The translations under genes were made by a program, and so were the position numbers. A DNA stretch of 64,000 bases, taken from assembly GCA_029379385.1 (NCBI GenBank), contig CM055607.1:9548001-9612000 (forward strand), in the 5' to 3' direction. The DNA comes from Quillaja saponaria (lineage: Eukaryota > Streptophyta > Magnoliopsida > Fabales > Quillajaceae). Position 1 is the first letter of the stretch, and the number at the start of each line of letters is the position of its first letter. This document shows, one piece after another, positions 10,811 through 24,135 of this stretch. Below the pieces are notes generated by a model that did not search any database, was not told the DNA's origin, and saw nothing but the letters and a program-made list of their open reading frames with translations.

Positions 10811-12287
10811 AATTTCCTAAATGTCATAGAGAGTTAGAATTGCGTGCACGCATGTGTCATTTTATTGACGGGTGATAACTTAACGTATTAAATTTGAATT
10901 AAATCAATTGAATGTTAGGATAGAAACGGATGAGATTGAATATTTATTGAACCCGATTTGATTAATCTTTGTTACCAATCATTTATGTTTAAATTTTTGA
11001 TGACATCATTTAATGCTCATTGGTATATACAAATTATTTAATTGAATGTATTTATTTTCTTAAAAAGAAAACGAAGAATAATGAATTAGAAATGATTATG
11101 GTTTATTGTTAGATTATTTATTACTTTGGTTGTTTTAAATTATATTAGTTTTTAATTCAGTATTTCAAGAATTTTTAAAATTAATTTTATCTTTCAAGAT
11201 TCAAAATTTATCAATCAAATATTTTTTTTATATTTATATATTATGAATTAATGAAATAACTATAATTGACATAAAAATAATAATGTATATGAGTTGTTTT
11301 ATATCTTTCAAAGCTTTATTGATAATTTTATAATCAAATTATGTAGAATTATTGTATTTATGCATAACATAACATGATAACGATAAAATATAATTTGATT
11401 GAAAAAAAATTATATCCTTCATGATAAAATTAATTAAAAAATATTTCTAGATAACTAGATTAAAAACTGAAACAATCCCAAAATATAAAATATAAATTAA
11501 GTCTTCATTTTTTTAGTGTAACAAATTTTAATCAAAGATAGCAAAAAATATACATATTATTTTAGTTACTAAAATTTTTATTTTCCTTATGTGCGAATTT
11601 TATTTTATTTTAAATATTTATAAACACAAAATATTTGATTAAGCTTTTTTTTTTTTATAAAAAAAATTATGGTTATTCTCTCAAAAGGGGCAACTACAGA
11701 ATTTGAATATTTGGCTTTATCCTATAATTACAAATTCGCTTATACTAATTATCTTTGAGTGTGCCATAAACTTTTTAATGAAACAAATACGACAAAAATA
11801 TAAAAATAAAATTAAGAAGCACATAAATCTTTACTGCTAAATTGTTTATTTAAAAATGATGGAAGATAAAAGTTAATTGATTAATTAAATAAAAATAATA
11901 ATGAGTGATGATTAAATTTTAATTAGAGACATTAAAAATTATAAAACTACCCACTTAGTTTTGAAAAGTTTAAAATTATATTTGTGAATCGTTCGTACAA
12001 AACGGATAAACTTGTAGGAAGAAGTCAGTCGGACCAGCTGCGCTAACCCCGAATTGGTCCTACTGCCAAGTATGGCATTGTTATTAACAACTTGAGAACA
12101 ATAAACTTAAACAAGACGCAGTTAAAGATAAAAGAAAATCAACTTTATAAGAGTAATTTTGACTGTCAATTACTTGATTTAATGTACAAAATTACAAAAG
12201 GAATTTGATTCTACAAAATAAAAATCCGAATCCGTGTATATACATGAACTCAGGAATTGATTTCCGGGTCGAATCAGGGTTCTTTTA

Positions 12288-13250
12288 TTAGGTTTCCGGA
12301 TCTCTTGATAGAAACGGGTGGCTCAGAAGCTTTTCCGCAGTCCATCTCTTACTCGACTCCTTTTGCAAACAACACTCTACAAAGCTCCGAAACTCGTTTG
12401 ACGCGCCGTCGGGCAAGCTTGGAGGCTCTCCGAAACAAATTGCACACATTAAAGTCGCCCAGTCGGGTCTTTGACCCGCTGGTAGAAACGGAAAATGACC
12501 CATATAGAGCTCCATCAAGGTCAAACCCAAGCTCCATATATCACTAGCATAACCGTTGTAATTTCCGCCGTACGTGTCCGGGTCGAACCGTTCAGGACTC
12601 ATGTACGCACAGGTTCCGACGTATGAAGTACACGCGTCTAATGTACGGCACATGATCTTACTAACTCCGAAATCGGCTATTTTCACTTCCATATTCTTAT
12701 TCACCAAAAGATTCGAGGGCTTGATATCACGGTGGATGATCTTGTGTGCGTGTAGGTAACTCAGCCCATTAAGAACTTGACGCGCCACTAGAGCGAGTTT
12801 GGCTTCAGAGAAAGTACCGCTACTTTTAAGCAATGAGTCCAGCGTGCCTAAATCCATGTACTCCATAACAATCGCTATGTCCCCTGACGGTTTCTCTAAG
12901 CACCCGTGACATTGGACGATGTTAGCTGAGTCCGTACGTCGGAGGATTTCCATCTCTCTGAGAACTTGGCGACGGGTTGTGGAATCGGAATCGCCGTGTA
13001 CAACCTTGAGAGCGTAGATTGCGGAGGTTCGCTTGTGGCGTACTTTGTAAACTGTGCCGCCGTTTCCGTGACCGAGGACTTGGAGCTTTTCAAGATCTGA
13101 AGAGGAGATCGCAGAGGTGGATGTGGTGGTGCTAGCGGTGGCCGAGGTGGAAGTTGGTGGGAGAGGAAGGGGGAAACGAGGGCGGCGCTCGGTGGGTTCA
13201 GGCAAAGGGAGGCTGAGATTGAGTTGGCGGCGCTCTCGGACTAGTGCCAT
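12288..13250 (-). CDS. MKK9: group D MAP kinase kinase, MKK9/MKK7-like
   Basis: An intronless 320-residue kinase, the usual build of plant group D MAPKKs. These phosphorylate MPK3/MPK6-type MAP kinases in ethylene, senescence and salt signalling (family knowledge). The N-terminus has an Arg-Arg docking site followed by LNLSLPLP. The kinase domain starts near residue 54: glycine loop GHGNGGTVY at 60-68, ATP Lys82, catalytic H173-R174-D175, D193-F194-G195, then the activation loop with the plant S/T-x5-S/T motif as T203 and S209, and the SPER block. It ends shortly after the kinase fold and lacks the NTF2 domain of MKK3. A TTATATAA box at 13330..13323, about 75 bp upstream of the ATG, supports the start. 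It is divergently arranged with the K+ channel gene 3.1 kb away. The choice between MKK9 and MKK7/8/10 rests on overall resemblance. Confidence 0.93.
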   Translation of the reverse strand: MALVRERRQLNLSLPLPEPTERRPRFPLPLPPTSTSATASTTTSTSAISSSDLEKLQVLGHGNGGTVYKVRHKRTSAIYALKVVHGDSDSTTRRQVLREMEILRRTDSANIVQCHGCLEKPSGDIAIVMEYMDLGTLDSLLKSSGTFSEAKLALVARQVLNGLSYLHAHKIIHRDIKPSNLLVNKNMEVKIADFGVSKIMCRTLDACTSYVGTCAYMSPERFDPDTYGGNYNGYASDIWSLGLTLMELYMGHFPFLPAGQRPDWATLMCAICFGEPPSLPDGASNEFRSFVECCLQKESSKRWTAEKLLSHPFLSRDPET

Positions 13251-16200
13251 TGGGTTTTTGGTCTTGGGTATTTGGTTGGTTAGATAATTAGTGAGGAAAA
13301 GTTGGAGTGAGTGATGGTGGGATTATATAAGTGGGAGAAGAAAAGCACATGGGAAGGAAGGAGACGGCTGAGGAAGGTGGAAGGATAGGGAGGTAGTGGG
13401 GTCCACTCTCACAAAGAGTTAGAAGTTAGGATGACGAGTGTGGCGGCCGATTGGGGAAATCATTAAGTTATTTTTCTTTTCCTCTTTTTTCTCTTATCTA
13501 CTGGGAAAGTGAGAAAATTAATAAAATTAGCTTTTTCAATTATGCATGTGACTAAAATGACTGCCACTCCATTTTTAAATTGTGACCTACCCCTAAATTT
13601 TTTTGATTTCAACCTACCCCTAAATTTAGTACTTAGGTGATTATTAGATTTGGAATTAGAAAGAACCGCCAATGGTAAGGGCTTGTTTGCATATAGCCAT
13701 CTTCGATTTAGCTTTTAGTAGAAGGCTTAAACTTTTATCTCAATTTATTTGGTAATGAAAAAAATTTAATTTTGAGCTTTATCAAAAAATATTCTAAAGT
13801 TTTTAAAGTCTTAAACAATGAGTTTGTACTAAGTATTGATCTTTTCTGAGCAGTCATTTCAGTTCAAGTGAGATCTTACATGTGAAATAGAGATTAGTTT
13901 ATGTATTAACACATATATTTCTTGTCAATGATAGATAGACACAAAATAAATTCTGATAGACAAAAAAAAAAAAAAAAAAAAAAAAAAGGACGTGCGTATG
14001 GATTTTTATCAATTAATTTATTGTGTTCAAGTTGCAGAAATTGCATCTGAATTTGCTATTTAAAGTGCAATGAATGTATACTATATATATGAGCTTATTA
14101 TGATCATTGCAGTGGGCATGGCATGGTTAATAGATGTCTAATGTCCTTATCTTAATAATTGTCCTTTGTTGCACACTCAAGTGGTACCCTGCAGATACTC
14201 AAATGATGATGCAAGTTGCTTCTGACACTAATTATGTTACATGTGCAATAAATGCTTATGTTACCCATATCAAACTTACTTAAATAGATACCCTGCACAA
14301 AAAAAAATTGTTAATGATTTTTAGTAGTTAACTAATTGATAATTCAATTAGTAAATATTTTAATGTAGATATGCATAAATTAATATGAAAATATTATCCT
14401 TAGTTAACCAATAATAAAATAAAATTTATTATTAATTTATTATCCTTCATAACTTGAACCATGTACATAACTAATATTACTATTTCTTTCTTGAAAGGAA
14501 AATCTCGTACCTTTCAATGTAAATCTTCATTTGTTTTATAGATTTGTTTTGATATTAATTGTTAATAGAATGATCTTGTTAATTGCCAGATTCAATATTT
14601 TAAGTTATTTTTAGTTTAATTTTCGATCATCCGTTGCTTCGCACTGCCTTCCAAATCTTGTAATACAATATCTTGGGTAATTTCCAATGTGCTACCACGT
14701 TTAAATACAAACAAGCCTTTTGTGCATTGTTGACGAGAGCTACATTTGATTTAGCCAAGTTAGCCGAAAGGATGAAAGAGTTAATATTTTTCTTGGGTTT
14801 TCAAGGCTACAACACCATATATGATGAATTATTCCATTAAAACTCTTGTGACATTTGACAATTAAACTCAATTTTTTATTTTTTGTCTTGATGTGAAGAA
14901 ATCGTTGTTAGGTATAGGCTGATGAAATTTTTAGAGTAATACAACTATAAATTAAAATAATGACAATTATTTTGGGATAGAGGGAGTATCTATTATTGCC
15001 AAGTTGCTAATACCCATTGATATGGGATTAAGATTTAGGGCAGTGGGCAGCCCATTGTCTTGATTTGGTTTTGCTGAAAATTAGTTATCTTGGAATGTTG
15101 GTTAGTAGAAAGAGACGTAGAATGAACAATTTGCTTCCTTAATTAATGATTCTTCTATCTATCTATTTATTTATAAAATAATTTATTTAAATATGTCTAA
15201 AAAATATTTGATAAGCTTCTCTAAATATAAAATTTATAATATTTATTTAAAAAAATTTAATTTTTAATAATTATTTTATTATAATTTATCAAGTATTTTT
15301 TAGTCAATTCTTTATCAAAAAAGTTGTGGGCACAAGCAAAATGGTCCAACTACCTTGAAGTCGTTGGCGCCTCAAACCCAAACAATTATCTTAAAATGCA
15401 ACACACAAGTTGACAAATTAAGGAGAAAAAAAGAAAGAAGAAAAACCAAACAATGCTGACACACAATTCCAAAACCCACATCCACAGATTCGTCACTAGA
15501 ATTTTAAAACAATACTTTTTTCTAACAAGTGTTTTTTAAGATTTTATATATATACAATTTATAATATTTATTAATGTAATAATTAATTATGATTTAAGTA
15601 TTATTTAATACACATAAATTATAACTATACAAAATTTTAATTTTTAAATATTATAATTATTACAACTTAATAAATACTCATGGATATCAACCATTAGAAA
15701 AATTCTCAAAATAGTGAGAGTTGATGCACCAAAATAAGCATATATAGTTAAATATTACCAATATAAATGCTCATGATTTTAAATTTGATATCATCTGATG
15801 GTTGGAAAAAATTTAACAATGTCAACAAAAAAAGTATAATTTGATGATTTACACAAGACTTACATAACTTTTACCTATTTAATGGTGAAGCAAGAGTCAG
15901 CAACACTGATTTCTTTTACGGTGAATTTGAAACAACAATTTTATTTTATTTTGTGAAATTCAGTAGATTTATAATGAATTTTACACTTTTTATGTTTGGA
16001 ATGAATGAATATATGTAGAGTTTATTGATTTAAAATCTACAAATTCTTATATTTTGATTCTAAGCAAAATAGAATATAGAAGTTAGATTTGTTTGTAGAA
16101 TTTATTTGGGATAAATAAAATTAATATATAAACAAAATATTAATGGGAAGAGAATAAATTAAGATCACTCAAACTTTCACTATGCTTATCTAAAATTTTC

Positions 16201-16377
16201 CAATTGATCCTCTTTGTCACCATTACCACACTACTTTAAAATTCTTACATTCATAGCATCCGTTAATGTATTTTGAAAAATGAAAAGTGGAATATTTTTC
16301 TTTTTACTATTTGTTCTGCACACATTGATTAATTAAATGTTAAGTTTGAATCTAATCTCAGCAGTAATTTCATAACG
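13251..16377. other. intergenic between MKK9 and the K+ channel
   Basis: A divergent intergenic region of 3.1 kb. It has the MKK9 TATA box (13330..13323), a long A-run at about 13961-13987, and otherwise AT-rich sequence. I see no gene. Confidence 0.5.
13323..13330 (-). promoter_or_regulatory. TATA box of the MKK9-like gene
   Basis: TTATATAA on either strand, about 75 bp upstream of the MKK9 start codon, in a locally GC-richer stretch where such a box is unlikely by chance. Confidence 0.5.
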
Positions 16378-19300
16378 ATGTGGAGGACAACGAAGATGAT
16401 TGTGAACGGAATTGGAGGAGGAAGGAGAAGAGAAGGTGAAGAAACGTCGTCGGATGATGAGCAAAATGATTTTGAGATTGAAAGGCGGCTTAGAGAAGAC
16501 ACTTCCAGAACCGGATCCTATTGGAGGAGATGCTTACGCTGGTCGTCAAGGAACGACTGCCGTGATGAGTTGATTTGGACCGGAAATGGGCGAACCGGCG
16601 GTGGGCCAAGTCGTAGTGCTCGCTCCTCGGCTCCGTTTGTAATCCACCCTGGTAACTGCAGGTACGTACGATGTAACGACTGTATTTTCTTTTTCTTTAT
16701 TTTTGCAAAGATTATACTTGCGTCACTGATATAATTATCTTAAATGTTGGCTTGGTGGTCAAGTAAAAATATAAAAAGTTAATTATTTATTTTCATCATA
16801 TATAGTTATTAGAAAAATATAGATTCCGATCTCAACGATAAAAACTACACTTCTAAGCCCAGTGGGCCTGCCAGATTCCAGGAGAGGGTGGTTTGACCCG
16901 ACTCGGAAGGGATTGAAGGCGCGGTGCCTGTGTTTTCTTCCTCCCTCTGTATTTGTTAAGGAAGTTGAATTTGTTTGGTGAGTGATTGTCAATGGAAAAA
17001 TTGCAGGTGGTATGTAGTGTGGAAGCATTTCATTCTGATATGGGCAGTCTACTCGTCCTTTTTCACTCCTCTGGAATTTGGTTTCTTCAGAGGGCTAAAG
17101 GAGAATCTCTTCCTCCTTGATATCGCTGGACAGATTGCTTTCCTCTTTGACATTGTCATTCACTTTTTCGTTGCTTATCGTGATGCCCACTCCCATTGCA
17201 TGGTCTACAATCGCAATCAAATTGCCAAGAGGTACGGTACCCTTCTTATTTCTTGTTCATCTTTTATTTCCTTCGTTCACCTAATCACGTTTGCTTTGGT
17301 TGTTTTTTTATTTTTAAATGTAGGTATTTGAAGTCTCGGTTCACGGTTGATTTACTGGGTTGTCTTCCCTGGGATTCTATCTACAAGGTACTGCTTGTCA
17401 AATTATAACTTTTCTGTCAACATTTTTTACCATGCGAAACCAAATTTCTTAACATGGTTCAATCTATGAGCTTTTTGTCTTCTGTATGTATATTTTCGGT
17501 GTCTCAAATGATTGTTTTCAGTTTGTGAATACTGTGTTGCACCTCTTAAATGAGGTCGTAGGTCATGTTGGAGCCATCTCAATTGAATATTTGAATTCAT
17601 AAGCATTTTTTGTTGGTAAGAAATCTGATTTTAATGTACGATCATGTTTTTCTAAACCTAGCTTCGGATTTTTTTATTTTTTTTTACTTAAACTTATTTT
17701 CTTTAGTGGTTATACTAAATTACTAATTGAGTTAGTGAATTCTCTGATCAGGCTACTGGCAGGAAAGAGCCAGTCAGGTACCTTCTATGGATTAGGCTAA
17801 GTCGAGCATGCAGGGTGACTGAGTATTTTGAGAATCTGGAGAAAGATATTCGGATCAATTACCTCTTTACAAGAATTGTGAAACTTCTTGTTGTTGAACT
17901 CTATTGCACGCATACAGCTGCCTGCATCTTCTACTATCTTGCTACCACTGTGCCTTCTTCTCATGAAGGTTATACGTGGATAGGAAGTTTGAGGATGGGG
18001 GAATATAGCTATTCACACTTTAGAGAAATAGATCTTTGGAAGCGTTACATAACATCACTCTACTTTGCAATCGTTACAATGGCGACTGTTGGTAATTCTT
18101 ATGCATTCAATTTACACACTAAATCTTATTGATGTGGTACAAATTAGGGTATGTATATGTGTCTGCAATCCTTCTTTAATTGCATATTGTATCTCATAAT
18201 GGTTCTTTCAAGTTCCATAACTAGGTTACATAATGAGATTTACATTTGAAATAGTGATACCATCCCTCACCTCTATCCTTCTCTTCATCTTTTAATTATT
18301 ATTTTTTTTGTACCAAAAGATGAAATTTCCCTTTTCTTAAGTCCCGAGTTTAAAATTTGTCCTTTTCCTTCTGAAGGTAGAGTTGTAGCATTTGGCTCCA
18401 AGGTTGTTATCTCTCTCTGGATGTGAATCCGTTCCTTTTTAACAATTTATCTAAAGTGATACCACTTTTGGTGCTGGTTACTTCCATTAGAGTTGGCAAT
18501 ACGAGCACTTTGTCATGTATATTGATTAAATGTTTCATCTGTGCAGGTTATGGAAGATATTCATGCAGTGAATGTCAGGGAAATGATATTCATTATGATA
18601 TATGTCTCTTTTGACATGATTCTTGGTGCTTATCTTCTTGGTAACATGACAGCGTTAATTGTGAAAGGATCAAAAACAGAAAAATTTAGGGATAAAATGG
18701 GTGAACTTGTGAAGTACATAAACAGAAACAATCTGGATAAGAAGATCAGTAAGACCATTAAAAGCCACCTACAATTACAGTATGATTGCAATTACAATGA
18801 GGAAACTGTTCTTCAGGATATTCCAGCCTCTGTACGCACTAAGGTATTGTAGGAATGTCCATGTGTTAATCTAAAACTAGGTAATTTGGACTTCCAGCTT
18901 TTATTCTTTTTATTTTTAGCCAACTAGATTTTTGTTTCTCTTAAACGGTTTGTAGTTCCTTGAAAAGATGTATTACTCAAAAGGTATATCATGAAAGCCA
19001 ATCAAATTCTCCTTATCTCGAAGATTTTCTAAGTCCAATGATATGGTTAAATCTCATTAAATAGTTTATGGACATAATTATGTGCTGGAAGTTTGAGAAT
19101 CTAATACAATACTATGCAAAAAAGGTGGTTCCTAGGCTTCAACCGTTACTTATATTCATAAGTGACAGAATATTTTGAGTGTGTTACGTGTTTTTGGAGA
19201 ATATGTCATTAATCATTGCATCTCATCTCTGTGCTGCTCTTACCCAACTCTATTATGATCTCTCATGCTTCCAACTGTCTAAGTGGATATAGTATAAACT

Positions 19301-22300
19301 GGTTGTTGTAATCTGTGTTATGATTCCTTTTCTCTCTTTTTGCAGATTTCACAGAATCTATACGAGCAATTCATTCAAAAAGTTTCTCTTTTTAAGGGAT
19401 GCTCTTTGGGATTCATTAAGCAAATTGTAAGACATTTTTCAACTGTATATGCCATTTTGGTTATTGTAACTCGGAGTTTATTCTCTAAAAAATTGTCAGT
19501 ATCTGATATACTTTCATTATGCTTAGTCATAGATAACAGGAGAAGCAAGTTTTTTAGAGGCTTAGCTTCTTTTAGTGGAAATAAGTCTTATTCATACTTC
19601 TGGGTTAATAGGCAATTAAAGTACATGAAGAATTTTTTCTCCAAGGAGAAGTGGTTATGGAACAGGGAGTTGTAGCAGATCAGATTTACTTTGTATGTGA
19701 TGGTGAGCTGGTATGATTTTCTAGTAACTCTTCTAAATATAAGCATCTTTTCATTGTTCTATGCATTTGATAGAGCATCATTTCTAGTATATGTGAGCTA
19801 CTTTTCCTTCAATTTCTCTGGTTCAGTAATTTATGCCAATTTCATAGTTGTCAATCTTGATGTTGCTGTAGCAGAATTAAAATCATTCTTCCAATTAAGC
19901 TGGTGGATAGCGAAGAAATCTCTGGCATGAATTTTGATATACTGCCAAAGTTCATGAGTTTAGGTTGGGTATCATTTACTCAATGATATGCTTGTAGGAA
20001 GTCAAGCAATAAGTTTTTATACTATTGTGATACAGAATTGACGATAATACCAAGTTGACACATGTATCAAAATTCTCTTTCATGTTCAGGCCCTAAACTG
20101 TATTTGGACCAAAACATGTAAATATAAGAGAGCTGAAATCCTAAGATGTTAGGAAGTCCCATGACATGGAATGAAGACCTCTCAGCCAAGTTGGTTCTGT
20201 CAGTTTCAATATTTTATATTTTCCAATTGTCTTGGCTGCTAGGGTAATAGTTAAATTTTTTTGCTTGCAGATGCATAGAGGAATATAAGAATAAGATGTC
20301 AGAGAATAATAAACTTAACAATAAAACTCTGTCAATGCAAATATATACAGACTATGTGAAATGCACTGGTTAATTTGGATAATATTGCTTCTTATTGTCA
20401 TGCATGCTTACATAAAAAATCTGCACGGAGCCTGTTCCCTTCTTTATAGTTATGTAAGTACGTATTCAATTTATACACAATTTTTGGCTTAGCTGCCTAC
20501 AGGAGGAGGTGAGAAGAAAGGAAGATTGTGAGACTGAAGAGTTCCTCACGCAATTGTATACCTGTGATTCATTCGGCGAGGTTTCTTTTCTTTGCAACAT
20601 GCCTCAGCTTTCTATCGTTCGAGCCCGTGAATTTTGCAGGGTTTTGCGACTTGATAAACAGTCCTTTATGGAGATATTGGAGATATACTTTTTAGATGGT
20701 CGGATTATCTTGAACAATCTCCTTGAGGTACATCTTACCATAGTCTTTCTCTTCCCTGCTTTCAACCTTCGAATATTTTGGATATTGTAAGATATTTAGT
20801 AATATGGCAATGCCCAATTGGTTTCATGTAAGATACACATTTACCACCAACTTAGGGGTCTGGGAAGTCTGTGGCATGAAGAACTTTCTGTTCACAGATT
20901 TCGACTATTCTATTCATCCTTGCATATATTATAAACTAAAATGACATCCAAAAGTAATAGGCATGTTCTAGGTTGTGGCTTGAACACATATCATGTATTT
21001 TAAGTGTCTGAGAACCGTAACTACTAGACCATGATAAGTGTCAAAATTTTGTTCAATGCAGTGACTATAAATGTATCTGATGATTTTGGTTAACATCTAG
21101 TACTGCTCTTGATTGACAGGGAGAAGGCTCCAGTCTTCAGAATAAGCTTTTGGAATCAGATGTCACACTGAATATTGCAAAGTATGAAACGGAGCTGGCA
21201 TCAAGGGTTAATTGTGCTGTCTATGAGGGAGATCTTTACCAATTGAAACGTTTAATTGGTGCTGGAGCAGATCCCAATAAGACTGATTATGATGGAAGAT
21301 CTCCCTTGGTATGAACTCCATTCTTCTGATCTATGCTTCCAATAAATTCCTAAATAATGGACCCTACCATTCTGTACTTTTAATATGGAAATGATATGTG
21401 CACAGATTTTACCAAAAAGAATTTACAAAATAATGTGGCAATCGAAGATGGCATGATATAAATCACATTGACCTACCCAGCTCTGTGGTTAGTATTGCTA
21501 TGCATGCTACAACAATTTGCAAGAGTTTGTTTTAAATTATTTATCATTATTTTTTGTTGTGGTGGAAAATTCTTTTCAACAGCAGCATCCATCTTGCTTT
21601 ATAATAAACGCATTATATCTAGTTCGCTCCTTTTAAATGAAAATAATTGTTTGAGCCAGTACTATCATATTTTGAGAAACTGCTTCCCAATCCCCACCTA
21701 GCATTTGACAGACTGGAACCTCTGTTCCCAATTCTCTCAGTCTGTCATTTCTTTGTCTGCGGGGGGGGGGGGTGGGGGGGTTGGGGCAATATGAAGGTTA
21801 GTGGAAGCAAATGATAATTATTGTCTCAATTCGTTGCTCAGACTTTTGGGCTTTATGAATTAGGGGTCTACTTGCTATAAGAGCTGTTTTTCTTACTTCT
21901 TATTGACCCAATTCTTTTATTAAACCTCCAAACTGAACTTGTTGCTAAAGGCAAGTGAGGGAAGAATCCCTTTTGCCTTACGTTTACCTAGAGACATTTC
22001 CAGGCCTTCTTATGTTTCACTTTCTTTCCTTTCCCCCATAACCCAGAAAAAAGATTAAGCATGGAGATGGTGGCTCACATGCCAGTAAAGTGAGAATCTA
22101 ATAGAAAACTACTGAGAGAAAATCATTATATTTACTTCTGTGTTTTCAATTACAGCATGTATCTGCATCCAGAGGATATGTAGATATTACTCTTTTTCTT
22201 GTTGAACGAGGAGTGGCTATCAATATTTCAGGTTAGCTTTTAAAGTTGTATATACCAGTTTGTGTCCTTGTAATTTTATTTTTATTTTTATGGGATATGC

Positions 22301-24135
22301 ACTCTTGAAAGGAAATCAAGTGTTGAGTTTTGACGAACCATATGTTTTAGACAAGTATGGAAAAACTCCCTTGTTTGAAGCCATCAAAAATGGAAATGAA
22401 GAAGTGGCTTCTTTACTAGCGAAAGCGGGGGCTATACTTACCATAGATGATGCTGGTGATTTTCTGTGCATGACTGTTGCAAAGAAGGACACAGATCTCC
22501 TAAAAAGGGTTTTAGCCAATGGTATTAATCCAAATGCCAAAAACTATGACCAGCGGGCACCTCTTCATATGGCTGCTGCTGAAGGTTTACACATAATGGC
22601 TGAACTACTTCTAGAAGCAGGAGCAAGTGTTCTATCAAAGGACAGGTATGTTAAAAAAGTTCTGAATTATCATGTTATTTCAATATGATTTTTTGTTCCT
22701 CATAATGCTTTGTTAATGTCAAAAAACCACTCAACCCAAAAGCTCTAAGTTGTTAAGTGAGATCATGTTTTGATTTTACACGACCTGACAATTGGAAGCC
22801 CATTGGGCTTGTTAGCATGCAGAATGCACAAGCCTCAACAAGCCTCCTTTCACCTTGTGATGAAACTAAATCATGGTAATGGGTAGCGGCAAAGATCGAA
22901 CTCCTAATCACTTGGTCATAGAGGCCTTGTTATTATGTCAAAGGACCACTGATTTTAATAGTTTAAGCTGCTAGATAAGGCCCTAAAGGTGTGTTTTGAT
23001 CTCTTACAGTCAACATGGGGAGTTCTTAAAAATATATGGTTGTTTGTTTCTTTGTTGAATCTTTATGAGTTTGATCTTGAGCTGAATTTTAGCATGAAGA
23101 TTTAGAGCATATGTACTTTTGATGATTTATGCATCTGATATTTTTTAAGTGACTAATTACATAAGTTTGCAATAAATAAATTGAATTAAATTTATTCCAT
23201 ATGTTTCCCTAACTTACTCGATATCCTATAGAAATAAAACTAGTTCTTCCTGTTGATGAATTATGACCTGCTATTTGTTACTATATTACGCTTGACATAT
23301 ATATTTGGCCAATTTCCTATTAGCAGTTTCTTGAATAATAGGTAAGGAAACATGGTGGCAGAGTATGCGTGGCCCCCTCTTCAATAACTATTTCAATGAT
23401 GTCTTGTGGTTTAGAATTGTGTTTACTTTTGCTTTTTGGCCTATGCACAAGTGCGCCTTAACGGAGTGATAGTGTGTTAACTGTTAATCATCCTTGACCT
23501 TTTTTTAAAAAAAAAAAAAAAAATTCAGATGGGGAAATACACCGCTTGATGAGGCCCGTATAGGTGGAAATAAGAATATGATCAAACTGCTTGAAGTTGC
23601 AAGAAGTTCTCAGTTGGCGGAGTTATTTGAGTGTAATCAAGGAAATCGAGGTATGAGCAAATTTATGTCTCTCCCACCTAGTATACCATCCTAGATTAGT
23701 CTTTGATGCTACCACTGATCACTGATTGATCTTTGTTGCCAACGAAATGCAAGACAATTTTAAAGTCAGCACTCTTCTTATCTGTTTTGAAAAAAAAAAA
23801 AAAGGAGGAGAATTACCGGTACTTGTTGATTTTTAATTGCCATGGGATAACACATCAAAATACATTCTCTAACTTTTATCTCCTTAACAGGTGAAATTCA
23901 AAAAAAGAAATGCACCATATTTCCTTTCCACCCATCGGATCACAACTGTGGGAAAAGAGAGGGAGTTGTCGTATGGGTTCCACAAAGCATTGAAGAGCTT
24001 ATAAAGTTGGCAATGAAGCATTTGAAATCTTCAAGTGCTTCTTGTATTTTGTCAGAAAATGGGGGTAGAATTCTTGATGTAGATATGATTAGCAACGATG
24101 AGAAGCTATTTTTGGTAAGTGAAAATCCAGACTGA
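16378..24135 (+). CDS. SKOR: outward-rectifying Shaker K+ channel (SKOR/GORK type), frameshifted in the pore
   Basis: Family role: voltage-gated K+ release into xylem (SKOR) or from guard cells (GORK). Thirteen exons: 16378..16661, 17007..17231, 17324..17387, 17752..18091, 18547..18843, 19346..19426, 19612..19710, 20503..20727, 21120..21308, 22156..22231, 22351..22645, 23529..23650, 23891..24135, all GT-AG. Order seen: divergent N-terminus, S1-S5 (IWAVYSSFFTPLEFGFFRGL; S4 region RYLLWIRLSRACR), pore (SLYFAIVTMATVG), S6 (MILGAYLLGN), C-linker, cyclic-nucleotide fold (CDSFGEVSFLCN), ankyrin repeats (ADPNKTDYDGRSPL) and a KHA end. The intended product would be about 846 residues. Exon 5 is 297 nt where every flanking phase demands 296: the filter reads GGT TAT GGA A GA TAT, one extra A after the second Gly codon. 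Normal splicing then stops at TGA 18612-18614, giving about 326 residues. An AG at 18555-18556 would restore frame but delete Gly-Tyr-Gly. Confidence 0.85.
20971..21040 (-). repeat. possible SINE remnant with pol III box-like motifs
   Basis: On the minus strand TGGTCTAGTAGTTACGG (21031..21015) resembles an A box, and GTTCAAGCCACA (20985..20974) a B box, spaced as in tRNA-derived SINE heads. It lies in intron 8 of the K+ channel gene. I could not define ends or a target duplication. Confidence 0.3.
21761..21786 (+). repeat. G-run in K+ channel intron 9
   Basis: Twelve G, T, seven G, TT, four G. Sequences like this can fold as G-quadruplexes but are also prone to sequencing error. Confidence 0.6.

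Larger units (their letters stand above)
7914..12287. other. AT-rich gene desert
   Basis: About 4.4 kb with no frame that looks like a plant gene; the longest frames are low-complexity (Phe or Lys runs). It contains a two-copy 48-bp repeat at 9547-9642, a hairpin at 9740-9768 and a direct repeat at about 10712-10810. Confidence 0.6.

Noticed and set aside
16783..17028. 81-codon minus-strand frame in intron 1 of the K+ channel gene
   Set aside because: Spans an exon-intron boundary of the plus-strand gene, starts in intron, and has no family resemblance.
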